In this document: positions 46,683 through 56,932 of the stretch, in pieces
Numbering within the stretch: the stretch's first letter is position 1
Layout: each line of letters begins with the position of its first letter
Origin: Butyrivibrio sp.
GTDB lineage: Bacteria; Bacillota; Clostridia; Lachnospirales; Lachnospiraceae
Direction: 5' to 3'
Assembly (NCBI GenBank): GCA_017446685.1
Contig: JAFSQI010000127.1
Span: forward strand, 113,240-177,239
Length of the DNA stretch: 64,000 nucleotides
The notes under the pieces: generated by a model
Databases searched by the model: none
The model's input: only the letters and a program-made list of their open reading frames with translations
Told to the model about the DNA's origin: nothing
Program-made: the position numbers and the translations under genes

Positions 46683-47303
46683 TTATAATTCATTTAGCTG
46701 TCTTCTCATATCATTTATAAATTCAAGATTTCTGTCCGGAGTATTGTGAACTGCTGTAATAATATCATTCACACGCTCAACACAGTCCTCTAATTTATCG
46801 TTAATTACAATGTAATCGTAATTTTCTATACCTTCAGCCTCTTCTTTGGCTCTTGAAAGTCTTTGCCTGATAACTTCATCAGTTTCAGTTCCTCTGCCAC
46901 GAAGTCTCTCTTCCAGCTCCTTGGCAGAAGGAGGCATTACAAAAAGTAAAACCGCATCTTTATACTGCTTTTTAATCTGAAGTGCCCCTTGAATTTCAAT
47001 CTCAAGAATCACATCTATTCCACTGTTAAGCTTATCCTCAACAAATTTTCTGGGCGTGCCATAGTAATGGTCAACATATCCGGCATGCTCAATAAGACCG
47101 TTTTCTTTTATAAGTTTCTCAAACTCTTCATTACTTACAAAAAAATACTCTCTGCCATTCTGCTCACCGGGCCTGGGATCTCTGGTGGTTGCTGAGATTG
47201 ACAAAGCATAATTCTTATATTTTGCTGTAAGAGCCTTCATTACAGTACCTTTACCTGCTCCTGAAAAGCCCGAGACTACGATTATAATACCTTTACGTTT
47301 CAT
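46683..47303 (-). CDS. gmk: Guanylate kinase
   Basis: 206 residues; phosphorylates GMP to GDP. The P-loop is [11 protein letters not shown], followed by the GMP-binding [21 protein letters not shown] and VDHYYGTPR. The start is the ATG at 47303, which overlaps the end of remA by 11 bases; the longer frame to 47342 would add unrelated residues. Confidence 0.96.
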   Translation of the reverse strand: MKRKGIIIVVSGFSGAGKGTVMKALTAKYKNYALSISATTRDPRPGEQNGREYFFVSNEEFEKLIKENGLIEHAGYVDHYYGTPRKFVEDKLNSGIDVILEIEIQGALQIKKQYKDAVLLFVMPPSAKELEERLRGRGTETDEVIRQRLSRAKEEAEGIENYDYIVINDKLEDCVERVNDIITAVHNTPDRNLEFINDMRRQLNEL

Positions 47304-47556
47304 CTGCAATACTCTCTGTTTCTGTTTGTGTTCTAAGTGCAATAGTTTCAGGCAAAAGAGCTGATAAAACCACCATCCCGTTTTCCATAACTATCACAGA
47401 CTTTGTCTTTCGTCCCTGGGTTGCATCAATGCTTGTTCCATCCTCTTTAGCTTTTTGAACAAGACGTTTAATAGGTGCAGCTTCAGGACTGACAATACTA
47501 ATTATCTTATCAACATTGACAATATTACCAAAGCCGATATGCAACAATTTACTCAT
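47293..47556 (-). CDS. remA: Extracellular matrix regulator RemA family (DUF370)
   Basis: 87 residues. [36 protein letters not shown] and [20 protein letters not shown] match the RemA/DUF370 family. In B. subtilis RemA is a DNA-binding activator of biofilm matrix genes that forms ring-like oligomers. Here it lies between yicC and gmk, the common clostridial position. Its regulatory targets in this organism are unknown. Confidence 0.95.
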   Translation of the reverse strand: MSKLLHIGFGNIVNVDKIISIVSPEAAPIKRLVQKAKEDGTSIDATQGRKTKSVIVMENGMVVLSALLPETIALRTQTETESIADET

Positions 47557-47561
47557 AACAA

Positions 47562-48449
47562 TTACTCTATATTTTGTATTTGTTCTCTAACCTTTTCGAT
47601 ATCTGTCTTTAAAGCTATTCCTACATCAGAAATCTTAAGATCAGTAGATTTTGAAAGAATAGTGTTAGCTTCTCTGTTCATTTCCTGAGCAAGAAAATCA
47701 AGTTTTCTACCAATTCCATCTTTATCATCTTCAGAAAGAAGTGTATCCTTTGTAGCAAGAATATGACTACGAAGTCTTGTGAGTTCTTCGTCTACACACA
47801 CTTTGTCAGCATAGATTGTAACTTCCATAGCAATACGATTTTCATCAATCTGCTTATCTTCCAGTAGGTCCTGAATTTTTTCTCTAAGTTTAGTCTTGTA
47901 CTCTTGAATGATAATAGGAGAACGTTCAGTAATAAATTCGACATTACTGTACATCACATCAAGCTTCTCAGTTAAATCCTTACAAAGGAATTCGCCTTCT
48001 TTAGCTCTGGACTCAAAAAATTCCTTTCCGGCTCCATTGATTGCTTTTTTTAGACCGCTCCATACCTCATCCTCATCAAGTGCTTCCTCTTCCATAGTAA
48101 ACACTTCCGGAAATCTTGATAGAACAGAAACTCGAATATCATTATCCAAACCGAAATCTGTTGACATTTCTTTAAAATAATTAAAATATTCCTCAGCAAT
48201 TGCTTTGTTATATTTTACTTTGGAATCTGATTCTGAAAAATCTTCATAACTTATAAAGACATCAACCTTACCGCGCTTCATGTAATTCTTTAATTCAGCA
48301 CGAATAGCTGACTCAAATGCATTAAACTTCTTGGGCATTTTGATGTTGATATCAAGATATCTGTTATTAACAGATTTAAGTTCGACTGTATACTTACGCT
48401 GACCTTCTGTGACCTCACATCTGCCAAAGCCCGTCATACTACAAACCAT
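47562..48449 (-). CDS. YicC family endoribonuclease
   Basis: 295 residues beginning [12 protein letters not shown], with [14 protein letters not shown] near the start and the C-terminal DUF1732 part ([24 protein letters not shown]). E. coli YicC is an RNase that acts on small RNAs such as RyhB. GGGAGATG upstream supports the start at 48449; an open extension to 48491 is less likely. It is the first gene of the remA-gmk-rpoZ-rimO-pgsA operon. Confidence 0.92.
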   Translation of the reverse strand: MVCSMTGFGRCEVTEGQRKYTVELKSVNNRYLDINIKMPKKFNAFESAIRAELKNYMKRGKVDVFISYEDFSESDSKVKYNKAIAEEYFNYFKEMSTDFGLDNDIRVSVLSRFPEVFTMEEEALDEDEVWSGLKKAINGAGKEFFESRAKEGEFLCKDLTEKLDVMYSNVEFITERSPIIIQEYKTKLREKIQDLLEDKQIDENRIAMEVTIYADKVCVDEELTRLRSHILATKDTLLSEDDKDGIGRKLDFLAQEMNREANTILSKSTDLKISDVGIALKTDIEKVREQIQNIE

Positions 48450-48496
48450 AATTACATCTCCCGTCATATTCGGATTATAAAAATACTTCAAAGATA

Positions 48497-48525
48497 ATAT
48501 TACGAAAATATGCGGTCAATGTCAA
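48497..48525 (-). promoter_or_regulatory. Predicted promoter for the yicC-remA-gmk-rpoZ-rimO-pgsA operon
   Basis: TTGACA (48520-48525) and TAATAT (48497-48502) with 17-base spacing, about 50 bases before the yicC start. A second TTGACC begins the spacer. Confidence 0.7.
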
Positions 48526-48548
48526 TGAATAGCACATTACCCAATAAA

Positions 48549-48594
48549 TATATCCGCTCAAAACAGCAATAATATGCTATTTAAAGCGGATATA
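48549..48594 (-). terminator. Terminator after the opp operon
   Basis: TATATCCGCT (48549-48558) pairs with AGCGGATATA (48585-48594), with a small inner AGCA/TGCT pairing. A modest T-rich tail follows on the minus strand. Confidence 0.7.
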
Positions 48595-48632
48595 AAGGTC
48601 TACATAACTAATTTGTAAATATTCAAAAACTA

Positions 48633-49925
48633 TTATAGTGTAGCAAGGAACAACATTATTGCAAACAGAACTACTATCGCCAAAATAACAATAAGCCCTA
48701 CAATTGCTCCATTCTTACATCTCTTATAGTTTCTGATATAATTCTTCTTCCTGAAAATGAATGCTGCAAGCAGACCCAAAATTGGAAGGAAGAAAGAAAT
48801 AATTGAAAGCCATAAACTACCTGTATCATGAATAGGTGTGCTCAGAATTTCACTGGACTCTGCTTCCTCATGGCCCATAAACTCTGTATTCTTAGCCATC
48901 TGCTGCTTAGCTTTTTCAGGATCAATTGTTACAGCCTGAATAGGCTTATTCAAATCACGCAGTTTCTTATATTCTTCAATTTCCTTAGAATTACCATATA
49001 CATAGTGATCATGTCCAATATTAACAAGCTTAGGTCCTTCTTCTGAATAATCATGAATGGAAGGATCATACGTATACAGAACCTTATTTTTCTCAAGTCT
49101 AGGATCCGGAATCGGAACCGCTGAGATAAGTGACTTAGTATATGGATGAAGCGGATACTGGAATAATTCCTCAGTTTCAGCTATCTCAACGATATTACCC
49201 TTATAGATAACACCGATATGATCAGAAATAAATCTTACAATTGAAAGATCATGTGCAATAAAGAGATATGAAACTCCTCTTTCTCTTTGGAACTTCTTGA
49301 GAAGATTAAGAACCTGCGCTCTGATAGAAACATCCAGAGCTGAAATAGGTTCATCTGCAACAACAAGTTCAGGTTCCATAACCATTGCTCTGGCAAGACC
49401 TATACGCTGTCTCTGACCACCGGAAAACTCGTGAGGATAACGTGTAAGATGCTCAGGAAGAAGACCAACTTCCTCAATCATCTTCTCAACCTTATGAACT
49501 CTGTCAGCTTCATTCTCAAATAAATGGAAGTTATAAAGTCCCTCAGAAATGATATAGTCTACTGTTGCTCTCTCATTAAGAGAAGCAGCAGGATCCTGGA
49601 ATACCATCTGAATATTTCTGATAACTTCTCTGTCTAGTGCCTTAGGAATATTACCAGAAATCTTAACACCTTTATAGAGAATCTCACCGGCTGAACATGG
49701 ATTAACCCTGATTACAGCTCTACCAATTGTAGTCTTACCGGAACCTGACTCACCTACAAGTGAAAAAGTCTCACCTTTATATATATCAAAGCTTGCATCT
49801 TTTACAGCTTTAACTGCACTGTCACCCTTTCCAAATGTAATATCAACATTTTTAACAGAAAGGAGTATTTCTTTGCCTGTCTGCGGATCAATCGGTCCGT
49901 GTTCAGGAAATGAATTATTAGGCAT
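48633..49925 (-). CDS. oppF: Oligopeptide ABC transporter ATPase OppF with C-terminal membrane tail
   Basis: 430 residues. The ATPase core is normal: Walker [12 protein letters not shown]-loop FQDP, signature [10 protein letters not shown], Walker [14 protein letters not shown], and the oligopeptide C-terminal [17 protein letters not shown] linker of about 80 residues then leads to two hydrophobic helices (about 368-390 and 402-428) separated by a basic loop ([15 protein letters not shown]). OppF normally ends near 320-330 residues with no membrane part. It overlaps oppD by 8 bases, with GGAGG in the oppD end as ribosome site. Confidence 0.93.
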   Translation of the reverse strand: MPNNSFPEHGPIDPQTGKEILLSVKNVDITFGKGDSAVKAVKDASFDIYKGETFSLVGESGSGKTTIGRAVIRVNPCSAGEILYKGVKISGNIPKALDREVIRNIQMVFQDPAASLNERATVDYIISEGLYNFHLFENEADRVHKVEKMIEEVGLLPEHLTRYPHEFSGGQRQRIGLARAMVMEPELVVADEPISALDVSIRAQVLNLLKKFQRERGVSYLFIAHDLSIVRFISDHIGVIYKGNIVEIAETEELFQYPLHPYTKSLISAVPIPDPRLEKNKVLYTYDPSIHDYSEEGPKLVNIGHDHYVYGNSKEIEEYKKLRDLNKPIQAVTIDPEKAKQQMAKNTEFMGHEEAESSEILSTPIHDTGSLWLSIISFFLPILGLLAAFIFRKKNYIRNYKRCKNGAIVGLIVILAIVVLFAIMLFLATL

Positions 49926-51690
49926 TTTCTGAAACCTCCGTAATATCGTAAATCTTCAAGAACTTTTCATGAATATTCCGGATAATTTCCGGCTTTTCAA
50001 TCTTTGGTGCCCTTGGATCGAGAAGCCATGTCTTAGCATAATGAGTATCACTTACCTTAAACATAGGTGGTTCCTCAATAGTATCAATCTTAAGGCAATA
50101 TGGATTACGTGGTGCAAATGCATCACCTTTAATCTTATTGTAAAGTGATGGCGGTGTACCTGTAATTGAATAAAGCTCTGTATCTCTCTGCGCAAGTTGA
50201 GGAAGTGAAGACAAAAGCGCCCATGTATAAGGATGTCTTGAATCATAGAACACATCCTCTACTGTTCCAAGCTCAACAATCTGTCCACCGTAAATTACCG
50301 CAACCCTGTCTGCAATATTGGCAACAACACCCAGGTCATGAGTGATGAATACTATAGTATAATTGTATTCTTTCTGAAGATCCTTCAGAAGCTGCAGAAT
50401 CTGAGCCTGAATAGTAACATCAAGAGCCGTTGTAGGCTCATCACATATCAGAATTTTAGGCTGACATGATAACGCGATAGCAATAACTATACGCTGTCTC
50501 ATACCACCGGAATACTGGAATGGATAATCATCAAAACGCTTCTCAGCATTAGGTATGCCAACCTTCTTCATAATTTCAATTGCACGTGCTCTAGCCTCAA
50601 CTTCAGAACAATTTTGATGTTTCATAATAATTGAGGTGATCTGCTTACCGATTGTAATAATCGGATTAAGAGATGTCATAGGATCCTGGAATACAGTAGC
50701 AATTTTCTTACCACGTGTCTGTCCCCAGTCTGCCGGATCTGTAACTCTTGCAAGGTTAATGTATATTCTGCCATGAAGCTTGGTCTCTGCTTCATCGATA
50801 AGTTTACAATACATTACATTATCAAAAATCTTTATCTTTACTTTTTCATTGCCGATATCTTCACCCATCTTAAGAGCCTGCTTAAAGTCCTTAAGAAGCT
50901 TATTTACATATTTAACTCTCTTACGGTATGAGAATCTTCCAACAGAAAGATATATTTCTTTACCAAGAACAGAGTTTCTTTCAATCTGCTCCATTGTAAC
51001 AGGCTTTGAAATATCGCTCTTATACTTAGCCTTTAAAGCATTCATTCTCTTCTCGTAGTCATTTAGATATGTAATATCTGCAGCTACAGCATCTTTGTGC
51101 TGTTTGATAAGATCCTCTCGTTCCTTTTCAACAGCTTTGATTTTCTTATCGTATTCTTTAATTTTCTTTTCAGAAGCTTTAATCTTATCTTTTTCCTTCT
51201 TTGAGTCAAAGGTCTGCTTTAAATTAAATTCTTCCGTTCTCTTAAACTTCAGTTCATCACTTTTCTTTTTAAATTCAAGATCCTTTTCATCAGAAAGAGT
51301 TTCCTTTGATCTTTTCTCTGATTCAAGTTCAAGAATCTCTTTATATGTATCTGCACCAAATTCAAGAGAAGAAAATGCATTGAGCTTATCAATTATTCCA
51401 TTAAGCTCTCTCTTTCCGGCTGCATTAAGCGTAACAATAGTGTTGGAAAGTTCATCGTCATTAAAAAGTATGTCACCTTTGCTGATAAAACCATTTGCAT
51501 CAAGCATTCCGGCGAAAGTCTTGGTAAAAACAGATTTACCTGAACCTGACTCACCAACAATAGCTATTGATTCATTTTCATAAATATCCAGCGAAATTCC
51601 GCGGATAGCTGTAAGGATACGGCCTCTAACACGGAATTTTACTTCCAAATCTTTAACTGATAATAATACTTTCTTATCTTCCATCTTCAT
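49918..51690 (-). CDS. oppD: Oligopeptide ABC transporter ATPase OppD with large coiled-coil insertion
   Basis: 590 residues against about 330-360 for the family. Walker A (GESGSGKS, about 47-54) is followed by [10 protein letters not shown]. About 240 extra residues (roughly 83-325) come before the Q-loop [10 protein letters not shown] (about 334), signature YSGGMRQR (about 393) and Walker [12 protein letters not shown] (about 415). The insertion is Lys/Glu-rich with strong coiled-coil character over about 120-225. The frame is continuous with no stop, and ATPase motifs are intact, so this is a genuine insertion. AAGGA five bases before the ATG supports the start. Confidence 0.93.
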   Translation of the reverse strand: MKMEDKKVLLSVKDLEVKFRVRGRILTAIRGISLDIYENESIAIVGESGSGKSVFTKTFAGMLDANGFISKGDILFNDDELSNTIVTLNAAGKRELNGIIDKLNAFSSLEFGADTYKEILELESEKRSKETLSDEKDLEFKKKSDELKFKRTEEFNLKQTFDSKKEKDKIKASEKKIKEYDKKIKAVEKEREDLIKQHKDAVAADITYLNDYEKRMNALKAKYKSDISKPVTMEQIERNSVLGKEIYLSVGRFSYRKRVKYVNKLLKDFKQALKMGEDIGNEKVKIKIFDNVMYCKLIDEAETKLHGRIYINLARVTDPADWGQTRGKKIATVFQDPMTSLNPIITIGKQITSIIMKHQNCSEVEARARAIEIMKKVGIPNAEKRFDDYPFQYSGGMRQRIVIAIALSCQPKILICDEPTTALDVTIQAQILQLLKDLQKEYNYTIVFITHDLGVVANIADRVAVIYGGQIVELGTVEDVFYDSRHPYTWALLSSLPQLAQRDTELYSITGTPPSLYNKIKGDAFAPRNPYCLKIDTIEEPPMFKVSDTHYAKTWLLDPRAPKIEKPEIIRNIHEKFLKIYDITEVSENA

Positions 51691-51698
51691 AACATTCC

Positions 51699-52676
51699 TT
51701 ACATATGTGTTCTAGGGTCTGATGCATCACCCAAATTCTGTCCTGTAACATAAAGAGCAACTGTGATAATTGAAGCAATTACAACAGGGCTCCAGAACTC
51801 GAACTGCCATCCGGGAGTTACCATGGCGCTCTCTGCTTCAAAAATTAGTCTACCAAGAGACATATCTGACATACCCATACCAATGTAAGCAAGGAATACC
51901 TCATATGAAATATAAGAAGGTATTTCTACAGCAAGAAGTGTAACTATAACAGATGTCATAAAAGGCAAAATATTCTTGGTTGCAATTCTTGTAATAGGTG
52001 TTCCAAGGCATCTACTTGCAAGATTGTACTCTCTGTCTCTGATTATAATGACCTGAGTTCTAATAAAGTATGCAATAAACAACCAGCCTGTTATTGTAAG
52101 TGCAAATACCATTGACCAAAAGCTTGGTGAAAGAATAAGCACAAGAACTGATATAAGGAGGATTGTAGGTACGTTACCAACGATATTATAAACTTCCATC
52201 ATGAACATATCAATTTTCTTGGAAAAGCCCCAGATTGCACCAATCAAAACACCAAGAGTCATATTTATAGCGGCACAAATAAATGCAAGTGAAATTGATA
52301 TTCTTGAACCGGTCCAAATTGCATCGAACGTTGACTGACCTGATGCTCCAGCACCAAGTATCCAATGAATGTTGTATCCAAATTTCTTCATTGCATCCAA
52401 AGGTTTAAGATGCTTTGCAGTTGAATCCAACAAATTACCAAATCTATCATATTCGATTACCGAAGGATAAATATATGCAAACAAAATAACAAATGCAAGC
52501 AAAGACAAAATAACTATATTTATCTTCTTTCTAAAGAAAACTCTGAACACGGAGCGCCAGTATGAATATCTGGGCGCTGTAATTTTTTCTGAATCAAGAC
52601 TGTTATGGTCAACACGGGAAAAAAGCTCTTCGTCTGTCATTCCCTCTACTGTAAATAGAGAATCTTTATTTTCCAT
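51699..52676 (-). CDS. oppC: Oligopeptide ABC transporter permease OppC
   Basis: About 325 residues with the OppC N-terminal domain (YSYWRSVFRVFFRKKINIVILSLLAFVIL) and five to six helices. The EAA loop is REYNLASRCLGTPITRIATKNILPF. The open frame begins with a GTG at 52718, but the ATG at 52676 has GGAG ten bases upstream and is preferred. It pairs with OppB to form the channel. This is the one component of the operon without a large insertion. Confidence 0.92.
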   Translation of the reverse strand: MENKDSLFTVEGMTDEELFSRVDHNSLDSEKITAPRYSYWRSVFRVFFRKKINIVILSLLAFVILFAYIYPSVIEYDRFGNLLDSTAKHLKPLDAMKKFGYNIHWILGAGASGQSTFDAIWTGSRISISLAFICAAINMTLGVLIGAIWGFSKKIDMFMMEVYNIVGNVPTILLISVLVLILSPSFWSMVFALTITGWLFIAYFIRTQVIIIRDREYNLASRCLGTPITRIATKNILPFMTSVIVTLLAVEIPSYISYEVFLAYIGMGMSDMSLGRLIFEAESAMVTPGWQFEFWSPVVIASIITVALYVTGQNLGDASDPRTHM

Positions 52677-52783
52677 TCTAAAATTGCTCCAATCAAAATT
52701 ATTATATAAGCTATTCACATTACTGTTTTATAAGTACTGTATGATCTAGCAACAAATTCATTACCGAACAATAAGTAATATGT

Positions 52784-54367
52784 TTACCTTGCTTTGCCTG
52801 AGTAGCTGATACGAGGATCAACAATTGAAATCAAAACATCACCAAGAATAATACTTACAACAGAAAGTACTGCATAAAACAGAGTAACACCAACAATAAC
52901 GCCGTTATCGTACTGGTTAATAGCAATTGTAAGCAAATTACCTGCACCGGGAACAACATAAACACGCTCTGTTATAATAGCACCTACCAAAGCACCCAAT
53001 ACAGAAGCTGGAATACCATGTACAATCGGGATTGCAGCATTCTTCAAAATATGCTTTCTAAAGATTTCGCTTTCTGAAAGTCCGCCGGATCTTGCAAATT
53101 TAACATAGTCTGAATTCATCTGGTCAATCATGTATCTTCTAAGCCACTTCATATTATTACCAATTGAAGGAAGCGCAAGAGATATAATAGGAAGTAAATA
53201 AATCAGCCAACTTCCGGATTCCATATCAAATGTAGTAGGAAGTCCAAGTTTTCCTCCAATAGCTTTAAAAAGGAATATATATGCAAGTGAAGGAACCGCA
53301 ATAATAAATACAATATAAATAGTACCAAGCTTATCAATAAGCTTATCTTTATGTCTTGCCATTGCAAGTCCAAGAGGAAGTCCAATCAGATATGCAAGAA
53401 GAACCGCAATAATACCGATTGAGAATGAGTATCCCATCTTTGACTTACCTGATTTTACTGTTGTAACGCTTGTATAATCATCAGTAAATCTATCTGAATT
53501 AACTTTATTAGCAAGCATAGAACCTGAAACATAAACTGCTGAATGAAGATCATCTGCAGATTCTTCTGTAAGGCCAGTAGGGAATGTAATTGTGCTCATT
53601 ACGTATGAACCCTGCGCCTTATTCATTGTTTCAAACACATCAACACCCTGGTTAACAGCATAAGATTCTCCCAAATTGAGTGTTACAAGATTCTGATGAA
53701 TGAATGGGAACTTATTGTCAAAATACAACAAGTATTTATGTTTTGTTCCATTTCCAATAATAGCAGGTGAAAACTTTGTTCCACCATAAACAGGATCATG
53801 TAATGTAAATGTCAGTCCGATATTTTCAAGTTCATCTCCATATGTTTTCTGAACATAATGAATATTGTCAATACTTATAAGTCCTGTAATATAAGCTACA
53901 AGTCTGTGTGTGATAGGAAGCGGCTTGTAGGCAAATAACTGCTGTGCACCACCGTTAGCATATTTCTTTGGTGAAACCATTATCGCATTAAGTCTGACAA
54001 CGGTATATCCGTTTGCATTGCAATAATCTTTAAACTTCTGAACATACTCAGCAACTTTCTCACTGTCGTTCTCTTCTTTCTTGCCGATAGAAGCTATAGA
54101 AGTCTTGGTTTCTTCATCAATTTCTCCCTGTTGAACCAGCATCGAGAGATAATCTGTATATGTCAAATAATCGAGATAGCCATACTCTTCCCATTTTCGG
54201 TACTGGTAGGCAACTTTCTCGTTGTTTCCATAGTTTTTGTAGACATTGTCAGCAGCAAAAATAAGCTGCTTGTCCAGCATCGTGTAGATCATGATCATAA
54301 CGATTGCTACAACAATAAATGATGATACTAGTCCGTGAATTAATCTTTTTAATACATACTTAGCCAT
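52784..54367 (-). CDS. oppB: Oligopeptide ABC transporter permease OppB with large extracytoplasmic insertion
   Basis: 527 residues against about 300-330 for the family. TM1 (about 8-30) is followed by about 275 residues outside the membrane (roughly 34-310). In normal OppB this region is about 70 residues. The remaining five helices and the EAA-type loop (YMIDQMNSDYVKFARSGGLSESEIFRKHILKNA) are normal. The extra part is hydrophilic and would sit next to the binding protein. GGGAAAAG precedes the ATG. The distance from oppA is about 200 bases and includes a strong hairpin. Confidence 0.92.
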   Translation of the reverse strand: MAKYVLKRLIHGLVSSFIVVAIVMIMIYTMLDKQLIFAADNVYKNYGNNEKVAYQYRKWEEYGYLDYLTYTDYLSMLVQQGEIDEETKTSIASIGKKEENDSEKVAEYVQKFKDYCNANGYTVVRLNAIMVSPKKYANGGAQQLFAYKPLPITHRLVAYITGLISIDNIHYVQKTYGDELENIGLTFTLHDPVYGGTKFSPAIIGNGTKHKYLLYFDNKFPFIHQNLVTLNLGESYAVNQGVDVFETMNKAQGSYVMSTITFPTGLTEESADDLHSAVYVSGSMLANKVNSDRFTDDYTSVTTVKSGKSKMGYSFSIGIIAVLLAYLIGLPLGLAMARHKDKLIDKLGTIYIVFIIAVPSLAYIFLFKAIGGKLGLPTTFDMESGSWLIYLLPIISLALPSIGNNMKWLRRYMIDQMNSDYVKFARSGGLSESEIFRKHILKNAAIPIVHGIPASVLGALVGAIITERVYVVPGAGNLLTIAINQYDNGVIVGVTLFYAVLSVVSIILGDVLISIVDPRISYSGKAR

Positions 54368-54436
54368 AATGCTTTTCCCTTAATCTGGAATAAAAATTTT
54401 ACACTTTTTTAATAAATGGTGTAATCACATAATAAT

Positions 54437-54467
54437 GGAGAAAGTGGGAAGAATTCCCACTCTCTCC
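54437..54467 (-). promoter_or_regulatory. Strong hairpin between oppA and oppB
   Basis: GGAGAAAGTGGGAA pairs with TTCCCACTCTCTCC around a 3-base loop with one mismatch/bulge. No T run follows on the minus strand. It probably stabilises the oppA message and lowers expression of oppBCDF, like the hairpin at 7153-7172. Confidence 0.6.
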
Positions 54468-54564
54468 GAGATGTAGAAATCAACAAATACAAAAATATAA
54501 AATTTTTATATCTTTATATTAGCCTAAATAATTTACCATATATCCAGGCAACTGTCAAAACTTT

Positions 54565-56835
54565 TTAGAAAATACCAATGCTCTTTACCATGTAACCTGC
54601 GTAATCAGGAAGCATAGTATCAAGATATGTCTGAGGATCACCATAGTCAGGACCCCAACCTGATACATCACACATATCGCAGTTGAACTCATATCCATAT
54701 TCAGGATAGTAAGCTGCATAGTACCAATCATCTGCTGATTCACATGCTACAAGGTTGATAACTACATTTTTATCAAGTGTGCTTTCAAGTGACTGCTTGA
54801 ATGCATTTGCTCTGTTAGTATAAATTTCTGAGCCTGAGAAGTAAGGAAGATCAATCTGGATAGGATTCTCAGCAGAAACCTCTACTCCCTGAGCTGCAAG
54901 CTCTTCGATTGCTGTTGCAAGACTTTCCTTAGCATAATCAGGATTGTACCATCCGTCAAATCCATCAGATGAAAGTGTCTCAGCATCCCAAGCCTTAATC
55001 TGTACTCCATCAGCATCAAGCTGAGCCTGTGTAATTTCTCCGTTGTATGTGCCAGCCTTGAATGTTGTTGCTGTTCCGTTAATATCAACTGTTACATCCT
55101 CAGGAAGAGTTACAAAGTTTCCAGGAACGTAAGAGTTTCTAAGGCTGTTGAGCTTAAGATCTTCACCCGTTGTCTGAGCGTTGTATGAAGCTCTGTCAAG
55201 AGAAGCACAAACTGCAAGTCTGAATGCCTGATTCTGCATAGCGATTGAAGTTCTCTGTCCTTCATAAACAGTCTTTGCGGAAACACCAACAGATGCATCG
55301 TTAAAGTTAGCATATGCCTTACGGTTGATATTAAGGAAACCGTTAAATGTTGTAGCATCAGTATCTACTGTATATTGGAACTTATCGAAGTTTCCATCAG
55401 CCTTAGCAGTCTCAATTGTAGATGTATTAAGAGCAACACCATCAACTGTTCCTGCAATAGCATCATTATATGACTTTGTTACATCTGTTCCATCTTCATA
55501 TACATATGTAAGAGTCTTGATGTTCTGGTTATCCTTGTTCCAGTATGAAGGATTAGCCTTGAATACGATTGAGTTCTTCTCAGTAAAGCTTGTTACAAGG
55601 AATGGTCCGCAGTATGCAATATGATCTGCATCTGTACCATACTGTCCGGCAGAAGCGCCCTGACCGAACTGTCCACCCTGACCTTCATAGTAGGATCTTG
55701 AAAGAGGAGCAAATACACCATAGCTGAGCATTGTAGTGAAATAAGGTGTCTCCTGCTCAAGTGTGTATTCAAGTGTATAATCATCAACTGCCTTAACACC
55801 AACTGTTGAGAAATCTGTTGTCTCACCATTAATATATGCATCAGCCCCGACAATAACGCCCTGAACAAGATACTCAAGACCGCCCATAGCGTCCATCATA
55901 TGCTGCATACCAGCAACAAAGTCATCCGCTGTAAGATCAGCAACTTCTCTACCCTGTGAATCAACCCACTTAACGCCTTCACGAATCTTGAAAGTATATG
56001 TAAGTCCATCATCTGAAACTTCATAGCTTTCTGCAAGTGCAGGCTGCTGAACGTTCTCTACGTCATATTCCATAAGTCCATCATAAAGCTGAATAAGGAT
56101 TCTGGAATCTGCCTGTCTTGATGTAGCAAGTACATCCCATGTTACAGGATCACTTGTGCTTGGATAGTTATAAGAGTCCTTAATTGTATAGCCTTTCTCT
56201 TCAAGGTACTTCTTAGCTTCTGTCTGATATGTGCCAGTGCCTCTGAGCTCATTAAGCATCTCTTTAAGAGCTAAATGATCTTCAGAAGTAATAAACTCTG
56301 TTGTTACGATAGCATTATGCCATCTCTCATCATCATTGCCCCAAAGCACTTTTGTAACTGAACCGGGTGCCATACGTGATACAGCATAGTTACCGCCACG
56401 AGTTGAAAGAGGAATAAATACTCCTGATTCAAGAAGCTTTGCCTCAGCAATAGCCTCAAGAGCATAACGCTCTGAAAGTGTTTCTGCCTCAAGAGCCTTC
56501 TGATACTCCTCATAGTACTCACCAAGTACCTTGTTGTAAAGATCTGATGATTCTGTCTGATAGCTGTCTACATCCCAAAGCTCTGAATAAGCCTCAGATG
56601 CAAGTCTTGTGTCCGGCTCAACTCCTACCAAAGAAGCTCCTTCGGACTCAGTTGTCTCTGCTGCAGTTGTCTCTGCTGCAGTTGTGTCACTGCTCTGTGT
56701 TGTTGCAGTTTCTGTCTGCTGTGCAGAATCTGTTGACTCTGTAGCAGGTGTTGCAGTATTACCGCATCCAGCCATAAGAGAAGCTGACATTGAAGTAGCT
56801 GCAAGTAAAGCAATAACTCTGTTGTACTTCTTCAT
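54565..56835 (-). CDS. oppA: Oligopeptide-binding lipoprotein OppA, apparently circularly permuted
   Basis: 756 residues, longer than the usual 540-600. A signal peptide ends at lipobox MAGC (Cys24), followed by a Thr/Ala/Glu linker to about 68. Residues about 80-160 (SDLYNKVLGEYYEEYQKALE, AEAKLLESGVFIPLSTRGGNY) resemble the segment that normally ends SBP_bac_5 proteins. The canonical start of the domain (DPVTWDVLATSRQADSRILI, YDGLMEYD) appears only at about 229. The protein stops 17 residues after GPDYGDPQTYLD, where about 100 more are usual. The reading frame is intact. The binding role is firm; the permutation is my by-eye inference. Confidence 0.92.
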   Translation of the reverse strand: MKKYNRVIALLAATSMSASLMAGCGNTATPATESTDSAQQTETATTQSSDTTAAETTAAETTESEGASLVGVEPDTRLASEAYSELWDVDSYQTESSDLYNKVLGEYYEEYQKALEAETLSERYALEAIAEAKLLESGVFIPLSTRGGNYAVSRMAPGSVTKVLWGNDDERWHNAIVTTEFITSEDHLALKEMLNELRGTGTYQTEAKKYLEEKGYTIKDSYNYPSTSDPVTWDVLATSRQADSRILIQLYDGLMEYDVENVQQPALAESYEVSDDGLTYTFKIREGVKWVDSQGREVADLTADDFVAGMQHMMDAMGGLEYLVQGVIVGADAYINGETTDFSTVGVKAVDDYTLEYTLEQETPYFTTMLSYGVFAPLSRSYYEGQGGQFGQGASAGQYGTDADHIAYCGPFLVTSFTEKNSIVFKANPSYWNKDNQNIKTLTYVYEDGTDVTKSYNDAIAGTVDGVALNTSTIETAKADGNFDKFQYTVDTDATTFNGFLNINRKAYANFNDASVGVSAKTVYEGQRTSIAMQNQAFRLAVCASLDRASYNAQTTGEDLKLNSLRNSYVPGNFVTLPEDVTVDINGTATTFKAGTYNGEITQAQLDADGVQIKAWDAETLSSDGFDGWYNPDYAKESLATAIEELAAQGVEVSAENPIQIDLPYFSGSEIYTNRANAFKQSLESTLDKNVVINLVACESADDWYYAAYYPEYGYEFNCDMCDVSGWGPDYGDPQTYLDTMLPDYAGYMVKSIGIF

Positions 56836-56932
56836 AATTTTCCTCCATTTTGTTTTTTAATCATTCGCCCCACATCAAGAAAATGTATTGTAAAACCCAC
56901 ATGGTATGAATGATTTAAAATATATAAAAATA

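Noticed and set aside
54367-54565. Possible frameshifted C-terminal remnant of OppA after its stop
   Set aside because: The gap contains no open frame resembling the missing end of a binding protein. The equivalent segment is found at the OppA N terminus instead.
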